Positions 1 through 10,688 are shown, numbered from the stretch's first letter. The stretch is DNA of 47,740 nucleotides from Stramenopiles sp. TOSAG23-2 (GCA_900128395.1 LT649271.1:1-47740), one strand, 5' to 3'. A program made the numbers and translations. Notes: a model not told the origin generated them from the sequence alone.

Positions 1-102
1 ACATGTTGTTAACATAAAATAGATTTAGATGTATAGATGTTACATGTAACATTAGTAAACTATCCAGGCTATTATGGAGACTCTCCGTAGCTTAAGCAGC
101 AT

Positions 103-170
103 ACTGTAAATCCTAATAGTAATGCCATGCTAATATTTTACAAGCCTTTTTTATTTACTTATAGGTGCCT
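103..170. repeat. Dispersed direct repeat, copy A
   Basis: Starts actgtaaatccta, has a central atgccatgctaatatttta and ends ataggtgcct. It matches 874-937 over nearly its whole length, apart from a 3-bp gap and a variable pyrimidine tract. Both copies keep GTAAAT near the start and a pyrimidine run followed by TAG near the end, which resembles a short intron, but no flanking coding sequence is visible. Confidence 0.75.
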
Positions 171-220
171 ATTTTATTATATTATTAGACTTATTTAATT
201 TGATAGTAAACTATGTGTAT

Positions 221-298
221 TTGTACTTATTAGGATATACTAAATTTGATTTTTTATTTGTACTTATTAGTATATATACTAAATTTGATTTTTTATTA
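221..298. repeat. Tandem repeat, 37-bp unit, about 2 copies
   Basis: The unit begins ttgtacttattag and ends aaatttgattttttat. It occurs at 221-257 and again from 258 with a small internal length difference. Spacer DNA; no coding potential. Confidence 0.85.
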
Positions 299-873
299 GC
301 AGAAGTAGAATAAATAGGTAGGGAATGCTGTGTTGGTATGTACTGACTATCGATTGGAATACAAGGTGGATAGCATTGAAGATCCTCAAAATCGAGAAGG
401 AAGAAAGGCAAAAGGCAAAAGGCGGAAGAAGATAAATAAAAAGAAGGGGAAAATTACAAATTTTATAAACTAAATGTGTGTGTTACAACTTGACAACATA
501 GAAACGTAGCATCGTTACAGATATATATATATATAAATTAAACGATTTATCATTGTTGAGATACATTTTATTAATCTATCTATATCTATATCTATTGATA
601 TATTGATATTTATATACATCTGATAGAAAGCATGGAGAAGAAAATTGATCATATGTAGATTTTGCGACGTGAGAGAAAAAAAGAGTATTTATGTGTGTAT
701 CATATGTGTGATGAGTGGTGTGTGTGTGTGTGTAATAATGTATCAACTTTGTATTTTTATAATTCAATGTTTTTATAAATTATGCATTAATTAAATACAT
801 ATATATAGTATTTATTATCGTTTTTATATGTATTTGGTTTATTTTGGTCTTTATATTAATATAATAATGCATT

Positions 874-937
874 ACTGTAAATCCTATTAATAGTAATGCC
901 ATGCTAATATTTTATCTTTTTTTTTTACTAGGTGCCT
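874..937. repeat. Dispersed direct repeat, copy B
   Basis: Second copy of the 103-170 element in the same orientation, about 700 bp downstream. It has a longer uninterrupted T tract before the terminal actaggtgcc. Same caveats as copy A. Confidence 0.75.
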
Positions 938-1164
938 TAGTAATAATACTAAAAAAAAACAGTAGTATAGTACTACTAATATAAATAAAATAATAGTAGT
1001 AAACAAATAAACTTCATCACTTTCGTTCTTGCAAGTATATTATATATATTCATCGGTATAGCTATATCCTCCATAGAAAACGACTTTGTAGAAAGAAACG
1101 CCAGTTAATCATCTTCTGCAAAACAAATATACTTGTACATATATATATACACATATTAAAAAAC

Positions 1165-3168
1165 ATGGATTGCGATGATCGTGATGCACCGATTTCACAA
1201 TTATATCAATATTCCATACCTGCATGGCGTAATACAACCGTCGAAATTGTTGAAAAATTAAGCAATAAAAACCCTGGAGCCTTGGTAAAACGAGACGGAG
1301 ATTATGGGTATTACCCATTGTTTTATGCAATGTATTACAATGCCAATTTGTCCGTCATTAACTATATCGTTAAAGAGATGGTTGAAACTTATCAATATCC
1401 GTCAGAATGGAGAAATAATTTAAAGAAAGGTATGATCCATTCATTGTATGAATCATCGCATTGTTGGAAACGTACTTCAATAAAACATATTCAATTAATT
1501 GTAAATCAAGATGTAAAAGTATTAGTAAAAAAAAATGTATTTGGGACGATACCGTTGTTCTATGCGATCAAAAATGGCGCAAAATTAGAAGTGTTGATCT
1601 GGTTATGTGAACAAACTGGAATTGATGTCGTGAAAAAGTGGAGAAGCGATGGATGGACTGACGTGCGTAGCAATACAGAAGCAACTTTTCTTCACGTAGC
1701 TGCTTGGTATAAACATTCACATATGATACCGTATTTATTAACAATATTTCCAGAGGCAATAGATATAAAAAGTAATTATGATTTTACCCCATTAGATTGG
1801 GCGAAAAAATGGAAGTTTCCGACTATTTACGATTTATTAATAAAGCCTGAGGCAACGAGGAAAGAATATAAAGAAAATCGCAAGAAATTGATTCATAATT
1901 ATGAATTAGTAATGCAAATTCCATCACTTCATGACCATACTGATAAATGGAAACGGACGACATTATCACATGTAAAAAATTTAGTTTTAATTGAAAATAA
2001 TAAAGATAATTTTGATGTAAACGGGATGCCAATATTTGATGATAAAAAGTTTCGCAATGGTATACTAGAGGCAAAAGATGATAAAGGATATTTGCCTATA
2101 AGTTATGCTATAAATCATGGTGCAAAATTAGAAGTTATTGTATGGATGGTTAGTATTATTGGTATTGATATGTTAACTTCATGGCGTGGTAGTATGAATG
2201 AATGCCATTTACATTACGCTGCATATAATCAACCACATTTATTACCATACATGCTTTCATTGTTCGGTTCTTCTGGATTAGAAATAATAGACGATCACTT
2301 AGATGAAACTCCATTGCAATGGGCAGATAAAAAACAAAATGTAGACTGCTTATTGTTTTTAAAAGATGTTCCAAAAACAATTGAGGAATTCGATGCAAAA
2401 TATACTGGTGGCGCTATTAACCTTCAAGCAGATCAAGTTGAATCATTTGAAATAGAAAGTTTACATGAGTTTTCAGATCGATGGCAAAAAACAGGAGTGT
2501 TAACTGTTGAAAATTTAGAGAAAAAAAATATTGGAACGTTAATTACTGAAGATGAAGATAAATATTTACCAATTGTATATGCAGGTTGGAATGGTGCTCC
2601 GTTGAATACATTTAAATGGATTTGTGAGCATACATTGCTATTAAGGGGTAGTAGTATGTATAAAAGTGCAGAGGAAAAAAATTTAATTAAGCAATGGCGT
2701 GATAGCTCTGATTGGACGATATTGCATTACATTGTATTTTTTAACCATTCACATTTAATACCGTATGTATTATATTTATTCCCAAATGCAGTAAAAATGA
2801 TTGATGATAATTATCATAAAACACCGTTGGAATATGCACAATTACAATATGAAAAAGAATTACAAAAACAAAAAGAAGAGGAAGAAAATAGAGCAAAAAG
2901 TCGTGTTAATAGTTTTGAAAGTGCAGATGAAAAATATGAGAAAGAACAAATTATAAAACGTTACAAAGCTTCTATTAATTATTTAACCAATCCAAATCAA
3001 GCAGTGGAGGAATATTGTTATAAAAATGGAATAGATTATGAAGAACATGTAGAAACCATAGAAGAGGAAAACAATCGTAGGGAAAGTAAAGAAAAAATAC
3101 GTTTATGGAAATTAAAATTAAAACGTGAAAAAGAGGAACAAAGTGGTCGCATCACATCATGTCCATAA
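1165..3168 (+). CDS. Ankyrin-repeat protein with three long modules
   Basis: A 667-aa soluble protein built of three diverged modules of roughly 170-200 residues (about 20-230, 255-410, 425-570). Each opens with a W(K/Q)(R/K)T line, then a Y-PL-YA ankyrin-like helix pair, an aromatic VxxW helix, a WR segment, a (F/H)LH(Y/V)AA-like helix with H(M/L)(I/L)PY, and a closing TPLxWA/EYA motif. The TPL and LH-AA signatures are typical of ankyrin helices; inter-repeat loops are long. The C-terminal 100 residues are Lys/Glu-rich and probably coiled coil. No catalytic domain, signal peptide or membrane segment is visible, so a scaffold role is likely. The first ATG of the frame follows an A-rich leader. 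Partner and pathway are unknown. Confidence 0.85.
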   Translation: MDCDDRDAPISQLYQYSIPAWRNTTVEIVEKLSNKNPGALVKRDGDYGYYPLFYAMYYNANLSVINYIVKEMVETYQYPSEWRNNLKKGMIHSLYESSHCWKRTSIKHIQLIVNQDVKVLVKKNVFGTIPLFYAIKNGAKLEVLIWLCEQTGIDVVKKWRSDGWTDVRSNTEATFLHVAAWYKHSHMIPYLLTIFPEAIDIKSNYDFTPLDWAKKWKFPTIYDLLIKPEATRKEYKENRKKLIHNYELVMQIPSLHDHTDKWKRTTLSHVKNLVLIENNKDNFDVNGMPIFDDKKFRNGILEAKDDKGYLPISYAINHGAKLEVIVWMVSIIGIDMLTSWRGSMNECHLHYAAYNQPHLLPYMLSLFGSSGLEIIDDHLDETPLQWADKKQNVDCLLFLKDVPKTIEEFDAKYTGGAINLQADQVESFEIESLHEFSDRWQKTGVLTVENLEKKNIGTLITEDEDKYLPIVYAGWNGAPLNTFKWICEHTLLLRGSSMYKSAEEKNLIKQWRDSSDWTILHYIVFFNHSHLIPYVLYLFPNAVKMIDDNYHKTPLEYAQLQYEKELQKQKEEEENRAKSRVNSFESADEKYEKEQIIKRYKASINYLTNPNQAVEEYCYKNGIDYEEHVETIEEENNRRESKEKIRLWKLKLKREKEEQSGRITSCP

Positions 3169-3255
3169 AATCTAATAGTGTATAGTTTTGCTAAAACGTA
3201 TTTGTACTATTATGAATGTATTAGTATTGTACTATGTTCTAATCTTCCTATCTAA

Positions 3256-4521
<1,266 letters not shown>

Positions 4522-5034
4522 ATCAAAAAAATTCTATGATATGATATTCAGAGATTGCGATTCATCAAGGAAAAGGGAAATAAATAAAAAAGAGAGAGGG
4601 TGCAGCAGAAAACAGAATTTTTTCTTCTGTATTTTTCGCTCACGAAATTGTGTGTGTGTGTGATATTTGAGAGAGGCCTTTAAAATACTCACACATATTT
4701 TTTTTATTATATAAGTACATGTACCCACCAGATTATTTGTTTTTACACCCTGTCTCCCATGTTACAGCAGTTTTTTTTATTATAGTACAAAGAGACACAA
4801 TTTTTATAAGTTCAATGTATGATACACAACAATCAAAAGTATTATACGATTCGTACTTCCGTATAATATATAATATTAATAACTCTCTTACAGAAAAAAT
4901 ATAATATTTTTTATTATAGGTCATATCATACTTTTGTATTTTTATATATGTACTGCTACTCTCTCATTTTTCAAATGAATAAAATATAATACAGATTTTT
5001 TTACATGTAAACAAAGCATTTGCTTCTAATAGGT
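4522..5034. other. Convergent intergenic region
   Basis: 3' flanks of PRMT1 (plus) and the ML-domain gene (minus). It contains a TG microsatellite near 4650 and a GTATGATAC motif at 4817-4825. No gene seen. Confidence 0.65.
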
Positions 5035-5487
5035 TTATGCTTGGGTGTAATTAAAAAATAAATCTAAGCAAAGGTATGATGCATGTTGATCATCTTGAGC
5101 TGTAAAAGAACCTTGGAAATGCCCGCTGGTATGCGCAGGCGGCATGATAAAATCAAAATCAAGTGCATATGTGGTGTTTTTCTCGTCTAAAAACTTTACA
5201 GCTTTCATTAAATCTCCAGTATTGGTTTGGACAGGATGACTTAATCCTAATTCATAAATACGCATCGACCATGATCCACTTAATAATGGTCCATGAAGGT
5301 TACAATCACCTTTACCAGTAACAGTTGCTTTGAAACCTTTTCCCCACGTACCTTCTGGTGTTTTCATTTCTAAATCAGTTGTGAAAAGTCTATCATTCTT
5401 TGTTCCACAACTATCCCATGAAAATGGTGCAGCTGCGTTAGTCAGTGCAACAATTGCAAATAATGTTAATACTACGAATAATTTCAT
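5035..5487 (-). CDS. Secreted ML-domain (MD-2-related lipid-recognition) protein
   Basis: 150 aa. Residues 1-20 form a classical signal peptide (LFVVLTLFAIVALTNAAA). The mature part opens with the ML-family signature FSWDSCG, then DRLFTTDLEM and a Gly-rich strand, and carries cysteines at about 27, 62 and 140. Length and beta-strand pattern match single-domain ML proteins related to NPC2 and the fungal phosphatidylglycerol/phosphatidylinositol transfer protein. Known members bind lipids in a beta-sandwich pocket in lysosomes or outside the cell; sterol or phospholipid binding here is inference. The cysteine number is odd, so one is unpaired or the disulfide set differs from NPC2. One potential glycosylation site, NYT, lies close to the C terminus. 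Single exon; ATG directly precedes the signal peptide. Confidence 0.85.
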   Translation of the reverse strand: MKLFVVLTLFAIVALTNAAAPFSWDSCGTKNDRLFTTDLEMKTPEGTWGKGFKATVTGKGDCNLHGPLLSGSWSMRIYELGLSHPVQTNTGDLMKAVKFLDEKNTTYALDFDFIMPPAHTSGHFQGSFTAQDDQHASYLCLDLFFNYTQA

Positions 5488-6122
5488 TGTTTAATTGATC
5501 TAGTTATAATAATAATACGTATAATTTGTGGTTTTTGATATTTCAATCGTTTGTTTTTTGTTGTTATTGGTCTCTCTTTCCTGTTGTCTTTCATTTACAC
5601 AAGCTTATACAATCATCCGAGAGAAGCACCACAGACAGAAGTGGGTATAAAATTGTGGACAAACAACGAGGAGATGCATATTAATACTATCCCTATCAAA
5701 CTGGTTCAAATATAGTATGATACCAAGTATAATACTAACAAACATTAGCATCTGTATTTAGAATTATAGCATCATTTTTTTATTAATGAAATTAAATTTT
5801 GGTTGTTTTTCGCTTATTTTGTTGTGCTCTGATGGGTGCTGTGTTGTGCTGTGTTGTAGATTTTAGTTTGTTGTTTTGTGTTGTTCTTCCACGAACAAAG
5901 ACGAATAATTGCAAAATTCATCTGAAAATATAAAAACAAGAAGATTATAGAAATGAAATGTGATTCATATAGTATATTATAGATATCGATCCGATTAATA
6001 TCCAGCTCTTAAATCCCATCGTATCAATTGCTTTTTATATACGTAGAAAATAAACACAATAATATTAATTGTTATTAGAGAAAAAACAAGATATAGGGGG
6101 AAAATAATAATAGTTACTCAAG
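5488..6122. other. Divergent promoter region
   Basis: Lies between the minus-strand ML gene and the plus-strand COA3-like gene. It contains a GT-rich stretch around 5815-5890 and a GTATGATAC motif at 5715-5723. No coding sequence recognised. Confidence 0.6.
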
Positions 6123-6503
6123 ATGATCAATTCAACTTTATTTGCAATGCAAAATGTTAGCAGAAAAATTGTAAATAATTGTAAACCAACAAGGATAGGA
6201 AGAAAAGGAACGACGCAATGTCAACATAGTAGATATATGCATGTTACTCGTACTAGAAAAGATCAATTGAGAGAAGTCCAGAAAAATGAATTTCAACGAC
6301 AACCTGCACCACATTTGCCTGGACAACCTGGACAACCTTTACCAGGTGATCCACCAGTTCCAGTGGGAAGAAATTATATAGTAGGTGGTTTGGTAACATC
6401 GTTTGTTGTTGGTGTTTATTCATATACTGTATATCAAATGAAGAAACAAAATGAAATGGATTTTTTAGATGATATTGATAATGAAGTACAGGCTAAAAAA
6501 TAA
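6123..6503 (+). CDS. COA3/CCDC56-like mitochondrial cytochrome c oxidase assembly factor
   Basis: 126 aa. The first 60 residues are basic and poor in acids (RK, RTR clusters), fitting a mitochondrial presequence. A proline/glycine/glutamine linker (about 60-82) precedes RNYIVGGLVTSFVVGVYSYTVYQ at about 83-105, one membrane helix, followed by an acidic tail (DFLDDIDNE). The sequence R-N-Y/L-x2-G-L in front of a single helix ending in Y(S/T)YTxY, then an acidic FLDD tail, is the pattern of the COA3 (CCDC56/Cox25) family, which binds newly made Cox1 in the inner membrane. The match is short, so the family call is moderate. Single exon; the ATG at 6123 is first in frame. Confidence 0.65.
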   Translation: MINSTLFAMQNVSRKIVNNCKPTRIGRKGTTQCQHSRYMHVTRTRKDQLREVQKNEFQRQPAPHLPGQPGQPLPGDPPVPVGRNYIVGGLVTSFVVGVYSYTVYQMKKQNEMDFLDDIDNEVQAKK

Positions 6504-6977
6504 AGAAATATTTACATAAAAAAATTATCTTAGTTTTATATGAATATTCGTACGAGTGTACGAACAGGTAAAATACACACCGAGAGAAGTGTAGTTTTCA
6601 TAATACTGAAAGCATATATGTATGATACGCATATTTTTTAAAATTTAAACGGTGCTGGTTTCTTCGCCTCTTTTTTTATTGCATCCATAGGGCTCTTTTT
6701 TTTAGCACCAAAGACCGCACCTTTTTGACCTTGAGCCATTTCACTTCCAAAAGCCTCTTTACCTTGCTGTTTGATTTTCTTCACTCCATCTTCATTGTCC
6801 TTTATTTCACCACCATGTGTCAGTTTACCACTTGGCTTTAGATTTAACCGACTTTGCATCTCTCTATTATATTTATGATCTATACCATTTTCCATCCACC
6901 ATTTAAATGTATTACTAACGGCTGGCTCACTTGGCATAGCAAGTGAACCGCCCATCATTTCTTCAGGTGGCTCTGGA

Positions 6978-7195
6978 TTAGGATTGCCTTCATTTCCTTT
7001 CTCTATTTTACCAACGTCGGTGGAAACAGCGTAACTTTCATTCTCCATTTTGTCTTGTAATATTTTTATATCTTGCTTGACACTTGTTAGGATTGCCTTC
7101 ATTTCCTTTCTCTATTTTACCAACGTCGGTGGAAACAGCGTAACTTTCATTCTCCATTTTGTCTTGTAATATTTTTATATCTTGCTTGACACTTG
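6978..7195. repeat. Perfect 109-bp tandem duplication
   Basis: Units 6978-7086 and 7087-7195 are identical and directly adjacent. The unit begins ttaggattgccttca and ends gcttgacacttg. Because 109 is not a multiple of three, it shifts the minus-strand frame that crosses it; both copies encode the same DIKILQDKMENE segment. Confidence 0.95.
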
Positions 7196-7611
7196 ATATT
7201 GACTGAGCAGCAACTTCTGGTATCGATGGCTTTTCCGCTTCAATGCGCTGTGGTATCACTGGACTATCACTAGGATTCATATAGTTCAATTCTTTAACAT
7301 CATTTTGATTAGTAACTGCATGTAATTTTTTTTGTAAAACCTCGGACTCGGTTAATTTTTCAGGCTCTTTCGTTTTATTTTCATATCGTTCCTGATACTC
7401 GCGTGATTGAGCTATTTCCATGGCTTTCTCCGCCTTGCCAATATCTTCCGGTGCTTTAGTTAATTCAGCTCTACGTGCCAATTCTTTTGCATTTTCATAT
7501 AGATCATCGCTATTTTCAAGCTTAGTGCCATTTGGACCCAATAATGCACTGTTTCCTTTTTTTGCATTCATAGCCGATGTCCCATTCGCACCAGTTGCAT
7601 TCTTTTCATTC

Positions 7612-7994
7612 TCATTCTTAATAATACCATCCTCGTGTACATCATCCTCTCGTAATGCACTTGCATAGTATAGATAGAAAGAAAACAGAAAGAAACAAAA
7701 CAAGAAGAAAAAAAAGATGGGAACAGCGGCATCGTTAGTGTCGTCTGATGATAATAAACTTCCACATTTTGAAGATTTACCTGGTATATTACAAATATGT
7801 ATTGGTACTGATACAAAACCAGGTCTCATAGCATATTTTGATGATGATATACTTGCAATGATAAATATGTTTGCGAAAACATGTAAAAAATTTCTTGAAT
7901 ATGATCCCTTGCGTTGTTATTATTTTAGAGTTGTATTAATCATTCTTAATAATACCATCCTCGTGTACATCATCCTCTCGTAATGCACTTGCAT
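7612..7994. repeat. 55-bp direct repeats flanking a 273-bp insertion
   Basis: The 55-bp sequence at 7612-7666 (tcattcttaataatacc to aatgcacttgcat) is repeated exactly at 7940-7994. The 273 bp between them (7667-7939) carry, on the plus strand, the 5' end of an unrelated F-box-like gene. The layout is that of an insertion with a 55-bp target duplication, far longer than usual transposon target duplications. Confidence 0.93.
7667..7939 (+). pseudogene. Truncated F-box-like gene fragment, copy 1
   Basis: Contains an A-rich leader, an ATG at 7717 and a frame beginning MGTAASLVSSDDNKLPHF, running through FDDDILAMINMFAKTCKKF, which resembles the helical core of an F-box (D-x2-L-A-x2-F-A-x2-C-K-x-F). 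The frame then runs into the flanking repeat. The first 131 bp match 8920-9050 with only a few differences. F-box assignment is weak because only one helix pair is present. Confidence 0.55.
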
Positions 7995-8496
7995 GTTGTG
8001 GATCCTGCTCACGTTTATGTTTTTGTTCTTGTTCTGTTTTTTTAATCTGTTCCCTCGTGTGTCTTAATCGCAACATATCCGTTTCCGTGGCTTTAATAAC
8101 CTCTTCGGCTGTATCTTTATCAAATGGACGTTCAAATGGTAATTTATCTTCGCTTGTTACTTGTGAGTTATACAACGGTTTTACTCTATGATCTTCTAAA
8201 ACAGACAAATGTTTATTTGTAGGCGATGCTTCGCGAATTCCTAAAGGATTGCAATCACCATGTTCATTATTATTATTATTATCACTAGTATCGCAAGGAT
8301 TAGTCATAGCAATTTCATTACGATGAGCATTACTACTACTGCTTCTAAAACGATTATGTCTAAAGAATAAATTTTGATTTAATCTATTATTATTATTATT
8401 ATGTAATATATTATTATTATTCTGTTGAATATCTTTTCCATGTACATATAATAATATGACATTGATGACGATTACAATGATGATCATGATTTTCAT

Positions 8497-8919
8497 GATG
8501 GTATATTAATTATGTATGATATCCAATTGACTCTTTCTATATATGTTATCCAATGAATAATGATATAATAAACTGTATATTTAAATGTGAATGAGTCGAT
8601 CCATCCATCTATTTTCTATATTACACATTCCAGTATTATATTATATATATTTATCACAGTCATATCTACATGGCACCATGCATCTAAAATCCCTCTTTTT
8701 TTTTAATGCTTTCTTCATCAAAACGATTTATTTGCATCGATTTGGATTTTTAAGTATGAATAGTAGTATATTAGATAATAGCGTTTTTGATAGGAAGAAA
8801 TCAATTCAGACATCAAAAATCAAAAATCGCTCACGCACCATTCTTCTTCTTCAACATTTTTTCAAACTCACTGTACACATTTATTACAAGATATACAAGA
8901 TGGATATAGATAGATTGAT
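8497..8919. other. AT-rich spacer
   Basis: Contains the likely promoter of the minus-strand secreted gene. A 111-codon plus-strand frame from 8591 is rich in Ile, Leu, Phe and Ser and shows no family feature, so I do not call it. Confidence 0.55.
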
Positions 8920-9050
8920 AGTATAGATAGAAAGAAAACAGAAAGAAACAAAATAAGAAGAAAAGAAAAATGGGAACAGCGGCATCGTTAGTGTCGTCTG
9001 ATGATAATAAACTTCCACATTTTGAAGATTTACCTGGTATATTACAAATA
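8920..9050 (+). pseudogene. Truncated F-box-like gene fragment, copy 2
   Basis: Nearly identical to 7667-7797 (differences only in the A-rich leader), including the ATG at 8970 and the MGTAASLVSSDD frame. Homology stops abruptly after acaaata at 9050, and the frame ends a few codons later. Neither copy is complete, so both probably derive from a parent gene outside the window. Confidence 0.75.
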
Positions 9051-9055
9051 AAAGA

Positions 9056-9265
9056 TACAATATGCGAAAAAATTTAAATATCAAACCATTGTGTTGTACT
9101 TCACTTGGTGATGTTGGAGGTGCATTTGAAGACTTGATCTGCTTATCATCCTGTTTATTTCCTTGTGCATTATCCCAAATGCATGATGAAGTAAATGTGG
9201 AACCTGTGTATTGCTGTGGGGGCCAAGATCCAGGCCATGTTGATGCTAATTTAGTTGTTTAAAAA
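9056..9265. pseudogene. Unidentified coding-like fragment
   Basis: A block of higher GC with open frames on both strands: plus 9062-9262 (66 codons, Cys-rich) and a minus frame without an ATG reading STWPGSWPPQQY and then a Gln/Ser/Asn-rich stretch. The minus frame is more protein-like, but an in-frame stop lies immediately upstream. I cannot assign a family; it abuts the truncated F-box-like copy and is probably a gene remnant. Confidence 0.35.
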
Positions 9266-9975
9266 AAGAAAAAATAATAAAAGCTTTTATTATATACGAG
9301 TATAAAAAAAAATTCGACACGCGTGTATAAAATATACGGTTCGTAAAAAAAAATATATGTAAATGGAACGCGTAGATTGAAAAAAAATTTATTCGTAGTA
9401 TAAGACAACAGGAAAATTACTCGTATACTAGAACCGAGATGAGGTCATACAGTGGTAATATGATGTATGATGTATGCATATGTGTGTGTGTGTGTTCTTT
9501 ATATATATTAAAAAAGAAAATAATAAAGAGATTTTTGCTTTAAAATTTAATCACCGCACACTAAAGATATACTCAATACTCAATTATTAAAAACTCTCTT
9601 CAGTTACACTCTCGTATAACGAGACGTATCATATTAACGCTCTATAACCCTTTACGGATCATGGATATACCAATAACAATACCTGTGGGACAACTATAGC
9701 AAAAACACAAACTAATGGTAATCCAACCGAGCGAAATCTATATTTTTTAATTCGCCATCACTTGCTGCTTGAACAATTACTAGATATATTTTTTATGTAA
9801 TGATGTGTTTAAAAATATATTTGTATAAATATATATATATATATTAGTATTGTTAGATAACGTTTGGTCTTATGCTGAAATATAAAATATAATAAAATTG
9901 ACGTTATTATTATATCATATTATGTGGAAATATCATATGTACTTACCGTTTGTTTGGTAACCTGATCCCACGGAA
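9266..9975. other. AT-rich spacer with 20-bp palindrome
   Basis: No gene. A perfect 20-bp palindrome at 9274-9293 (ataataaaagcttttattat) places AATAAA on both strands, as a bidirectional polyadenylation site could. TG repeats lie near 9482-9494 and AT repeats near 9827-9843. Confidence 0.6.
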
Positions 9976-10191
9976 ATGGAGACGGCGCTCCACAAAGCTT
10001 GCAGGAACGGGCACGAAAAAATTGCAAAATTGCTGATTGAAAATGGCTCTAGGATGACCCTTGATCGCCTTGGGTTGTCTCCCGTGTGTCACGCAATAGC
10101 ATGTAACTTTGGGTGGAAAATATCTATTGAATGTGCTGATCCCGTGGAGGGAGAAAAGGTCGACGATCAAAAGGAAGATGCCCTGCATTGA
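9976..10191 (+). pseudogene. Ankyrin-repeat gene fragment, GC-richer
   Basis: A 71-codon frame from an ATG, encoding one clear ankyrin unit: ETALHKACRNGHEKIAKLLIENG, with the TALH-A-NGH--I-KLLIENG consensus, then the start of a second unit (LGLSPVCHAIACN). An in-frame stop lies just upstream and the frame ends without further repeats, so this looks like a piece of a larger gene. Codons are much more GC-rich than in the ankyrin gene at 1165, and the two do not look like recent copies. It could be a very small gene, but a remnant is more likely. Confidence 0.55.
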
Positions 10192-10232
10192 AGTGAAGCA
10201 AAAGAACGGAAATAAATAATATCATAGTATTA

Positions 10233-10260
10233 TTAAAAACAAGAAAATTGGCTGTTATTT
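10233..10260. repeat. 28-bp direct repeat, copy 1
   Basis: ttaaaaacaagaaaattg followed by gctgttattt. It recurs at 10661-10688 with one mismatch, 428 bp downstream. The pair flanks the segment with the telomere-like motif. Confidence 0.85.
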
Positions 10261-10471
10261 AAGTAATTAAATTTAGCGTCCTCATACCCTTATTAAACTT
10301 AATTTACGCATACCCTTATTATATTATTATGTCACATTGTGTGATAAACGATTATATAGAGACGGGGGCGTGTTTATATTCCCTCATTCCTATTATTTAT
10401 AACATTTTTTTTTCTTTATAAAAAAAAACAAATTTTTTTGTATTGTCTGCTCTGATTATACTGTAAACTTA

Positions 10472-10485
10472 TAGGGTTAGGGTTA
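10472..10485. repeat. Interstitial telomere-like sequence
   Basis: Reads tagggttagggtta, about two TTAGGG units. TTAGGG is the telomere repeat of many eukaryotes including diatoms. Two units can arise by chance, but the site lies in a zone of gene fragments. Confidence 0.45.
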
Positions 10486-10660
10486 ATAATGTTGGAACGC
10501 CATCATCGAAATACATCATTATGACTGGCAGTACTAGTCTAGAAGAAGATGATGTTGATCCATAAAACTTTAAAAGATTAAAACTTGCATTATTGACTTA
10601 GCTTTTACGATTTTCAATTTGCTCAATTATCCTGAAGAATAAATGAAGTTTTCTAATTTT

Positions 10661-10688
10661 TTAAAAGCAAGAAAATTGGCTGTTATTT
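10661..10688. repeat. 28-bp direct repeat, copy 2
   Basis: Second copy of the 10233-10260 sequence, differing by one base (g for a). Located about 90 bp from the 3' end of the MFS gene. Confidence 0.85.

Larger units (their letters stand above)
1..1164. other. AT-rich intergenic region
   Basis: No convincing gene. It holds a diverged pair of about 65-bp direct repeats (103-170 and 874-937), a 37-bp tandem repeat near 221-298, TG and AT microsatellites near 520-535 and 717-733, and the probable promoter and 5' UTR of the ankyrin gene starting at 1165. Short open frames here are low-complexity and lack family features. Confidence 0.7.
6638..8496 (-). pseudogene. Secreted Asn-rich protein gene broken by two duplications
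   Basis: Three overlapping frames form one interrupted gene. The 5' part (8496 down to the repeat at 7940-7994) encodes a signal peptide (residues 1-20), an Asn-rich segment and a charged helical region. The frame breaks in a 273-bp insertion bounded by 55-bp repeats, resumes at 7612-7666, breaks again at a 109-bp perfect tandem duplication (6978-7195), then ends in a Gly/Lys-rich tail at 6638. The length without the two duplications is divisible by three (1422 nt, about 473 codons). The protein looks secreted, hydrophilic and helical, with no recognised domain. It may be a pseudogene, a heterozygous broken allele, an assembly artefact, or a gene whose duplications are removed as introns; no clean AG|GT pair marks the repeat edges. 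Confidence 0.75.

Noticed and set aside
7612-7994. Insertion read as a DNA transposon
   Set aside because: No terminal inverted repeats, no transposase, and a 55-bp target duplication is too long for usual families.
8591-8926. 111-codon plus-strand frame
   Set aside because: AT-derived hydrophobic composition with no recognisable motif; overlaps the duplicated F-box-like leader.
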